5,143 nt of DNA, taken from positions 1 through 5,143 of the forward strand of contig WOZC01000012.1 of NCBI GenBank assembly GCA_011620465.1, read 5' to 3'. Position 1 is the stretch's first letter. Each line of letters opens with the position of its first letter. The DNA is from Anaerolineaceae bacterium (GTDB lineage: Bacteria > Chloroflexota > Anaerolineae > Anaerolineales > Anaerolineaceae). The notes below the pieces were generated by a model. That model had not been told where the DNA came from and searched no databases. It saw nothing but the letters and a program-made list of their open reading frames with translations. Both the position numbers and the translations under genes were made by a program. Below, in pieces: positions 5,050-5,143 of the stretch.

Positions 5050-5143
5050 CAGACTGCGGCGGTTCCCTCGTATATTACAATGCCTTTTGGAACCAGCGGT
5101 CTTTCAATTCGTCATTAAGATGGAAAGAACCAGGTACCTTTTA

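Noticed and set aside
5078..5140. A 21-codon - strand stretch reading KVPGSFHLNDELKDRWFQKAL
   Set aside because: It looks protein-like but is bounded by in-frame TAA at 5143-5141 and 5077-5075 and has no ATG start, so it cannot be the tail of a gene entering from the right unless frameshifted.
5120..5143. A possible start of a divergent + strand gene (MERTRYLL to the edge)
   Set aside because: Only 8 codons are visible, with no Shine-Dalgarno sequence and no convincing promoter. It cannot be judged without sequence beyond the window.

Overview
The window holds six complete protein genes, one probable gene tail at the left edge, and several regulatory sites. Base composition is near 50% GC. 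Several features together suggest a member of the Chloroflexota, probably class Anaerolineae: a surface LysM protein with Pro/Thr-rich (PTPT-type) linkers and a C-terminal membrane anchor, a bactofilin, and a glutamate dehydrogenase of a flavour I associate with that group. This taxonomic call is inference from protein style. No rRNA or other marker gene is present.

Left part, + strand: positions 1-114 read as the last 37 codons of an unidentified gene. About 160 bp of leader follows, with short direct repeats and dyads, then a complete hexameric-type glutamate dehydrogenase (276-1562) with a strong Shine-Dalgarno sequence. A clear intrinsic terminator sits at 1583-1620. Next is an independent gene for an OsmC-family hydroperoxide reductase (1733-2158). 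It has the best promoter in the window (TTGAAA, 17 bp, TATGAT with an extended -10), whose -35 box lies in one arm of an 8-bp inverted repeat.

Right part, - strand: a tightly packed trio runs from 4214 down to 2207. It encodes an NAD-dependent sugar epimerase/dehydratase of the extended SDR family, a 3-methyladenine DNA glycosylase (AAG/MPG family) and a bactofilin. The first gap is 0 bp (the stop TAA abuts the start ATG) and the second is 4 bp, so the three are very probably co-transcribed and translationally coupled. An extended -10 promoter sits in front of the epimerase gene. Upstream of it, on the same strand, is a LysM protein (4911-4318) with a signal peptide, one LysM domain and a C-terminal transmembrane anchor. 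The osmC and bactofilin genes converge with 48 bp between them and no convincing terminator.

The - strand genes lean towards the cell envelope: nucleotide-sugar chemistry, a cytoskeletal scaffold polymer and a peptidoglycan-binding surface protein. The DNA-repair glycosylase is the functional outlier. The + strand genes are nitrogen metabolism and peroxide defence. Nothing here amounts to a clearly novel system. I found no mobile element, CRISPR array, tRNA or rRNA. The items most worth a second look are the coupled epimerase-glycosylase-bactofilin order and several small dyads or repeats placed at promoters.
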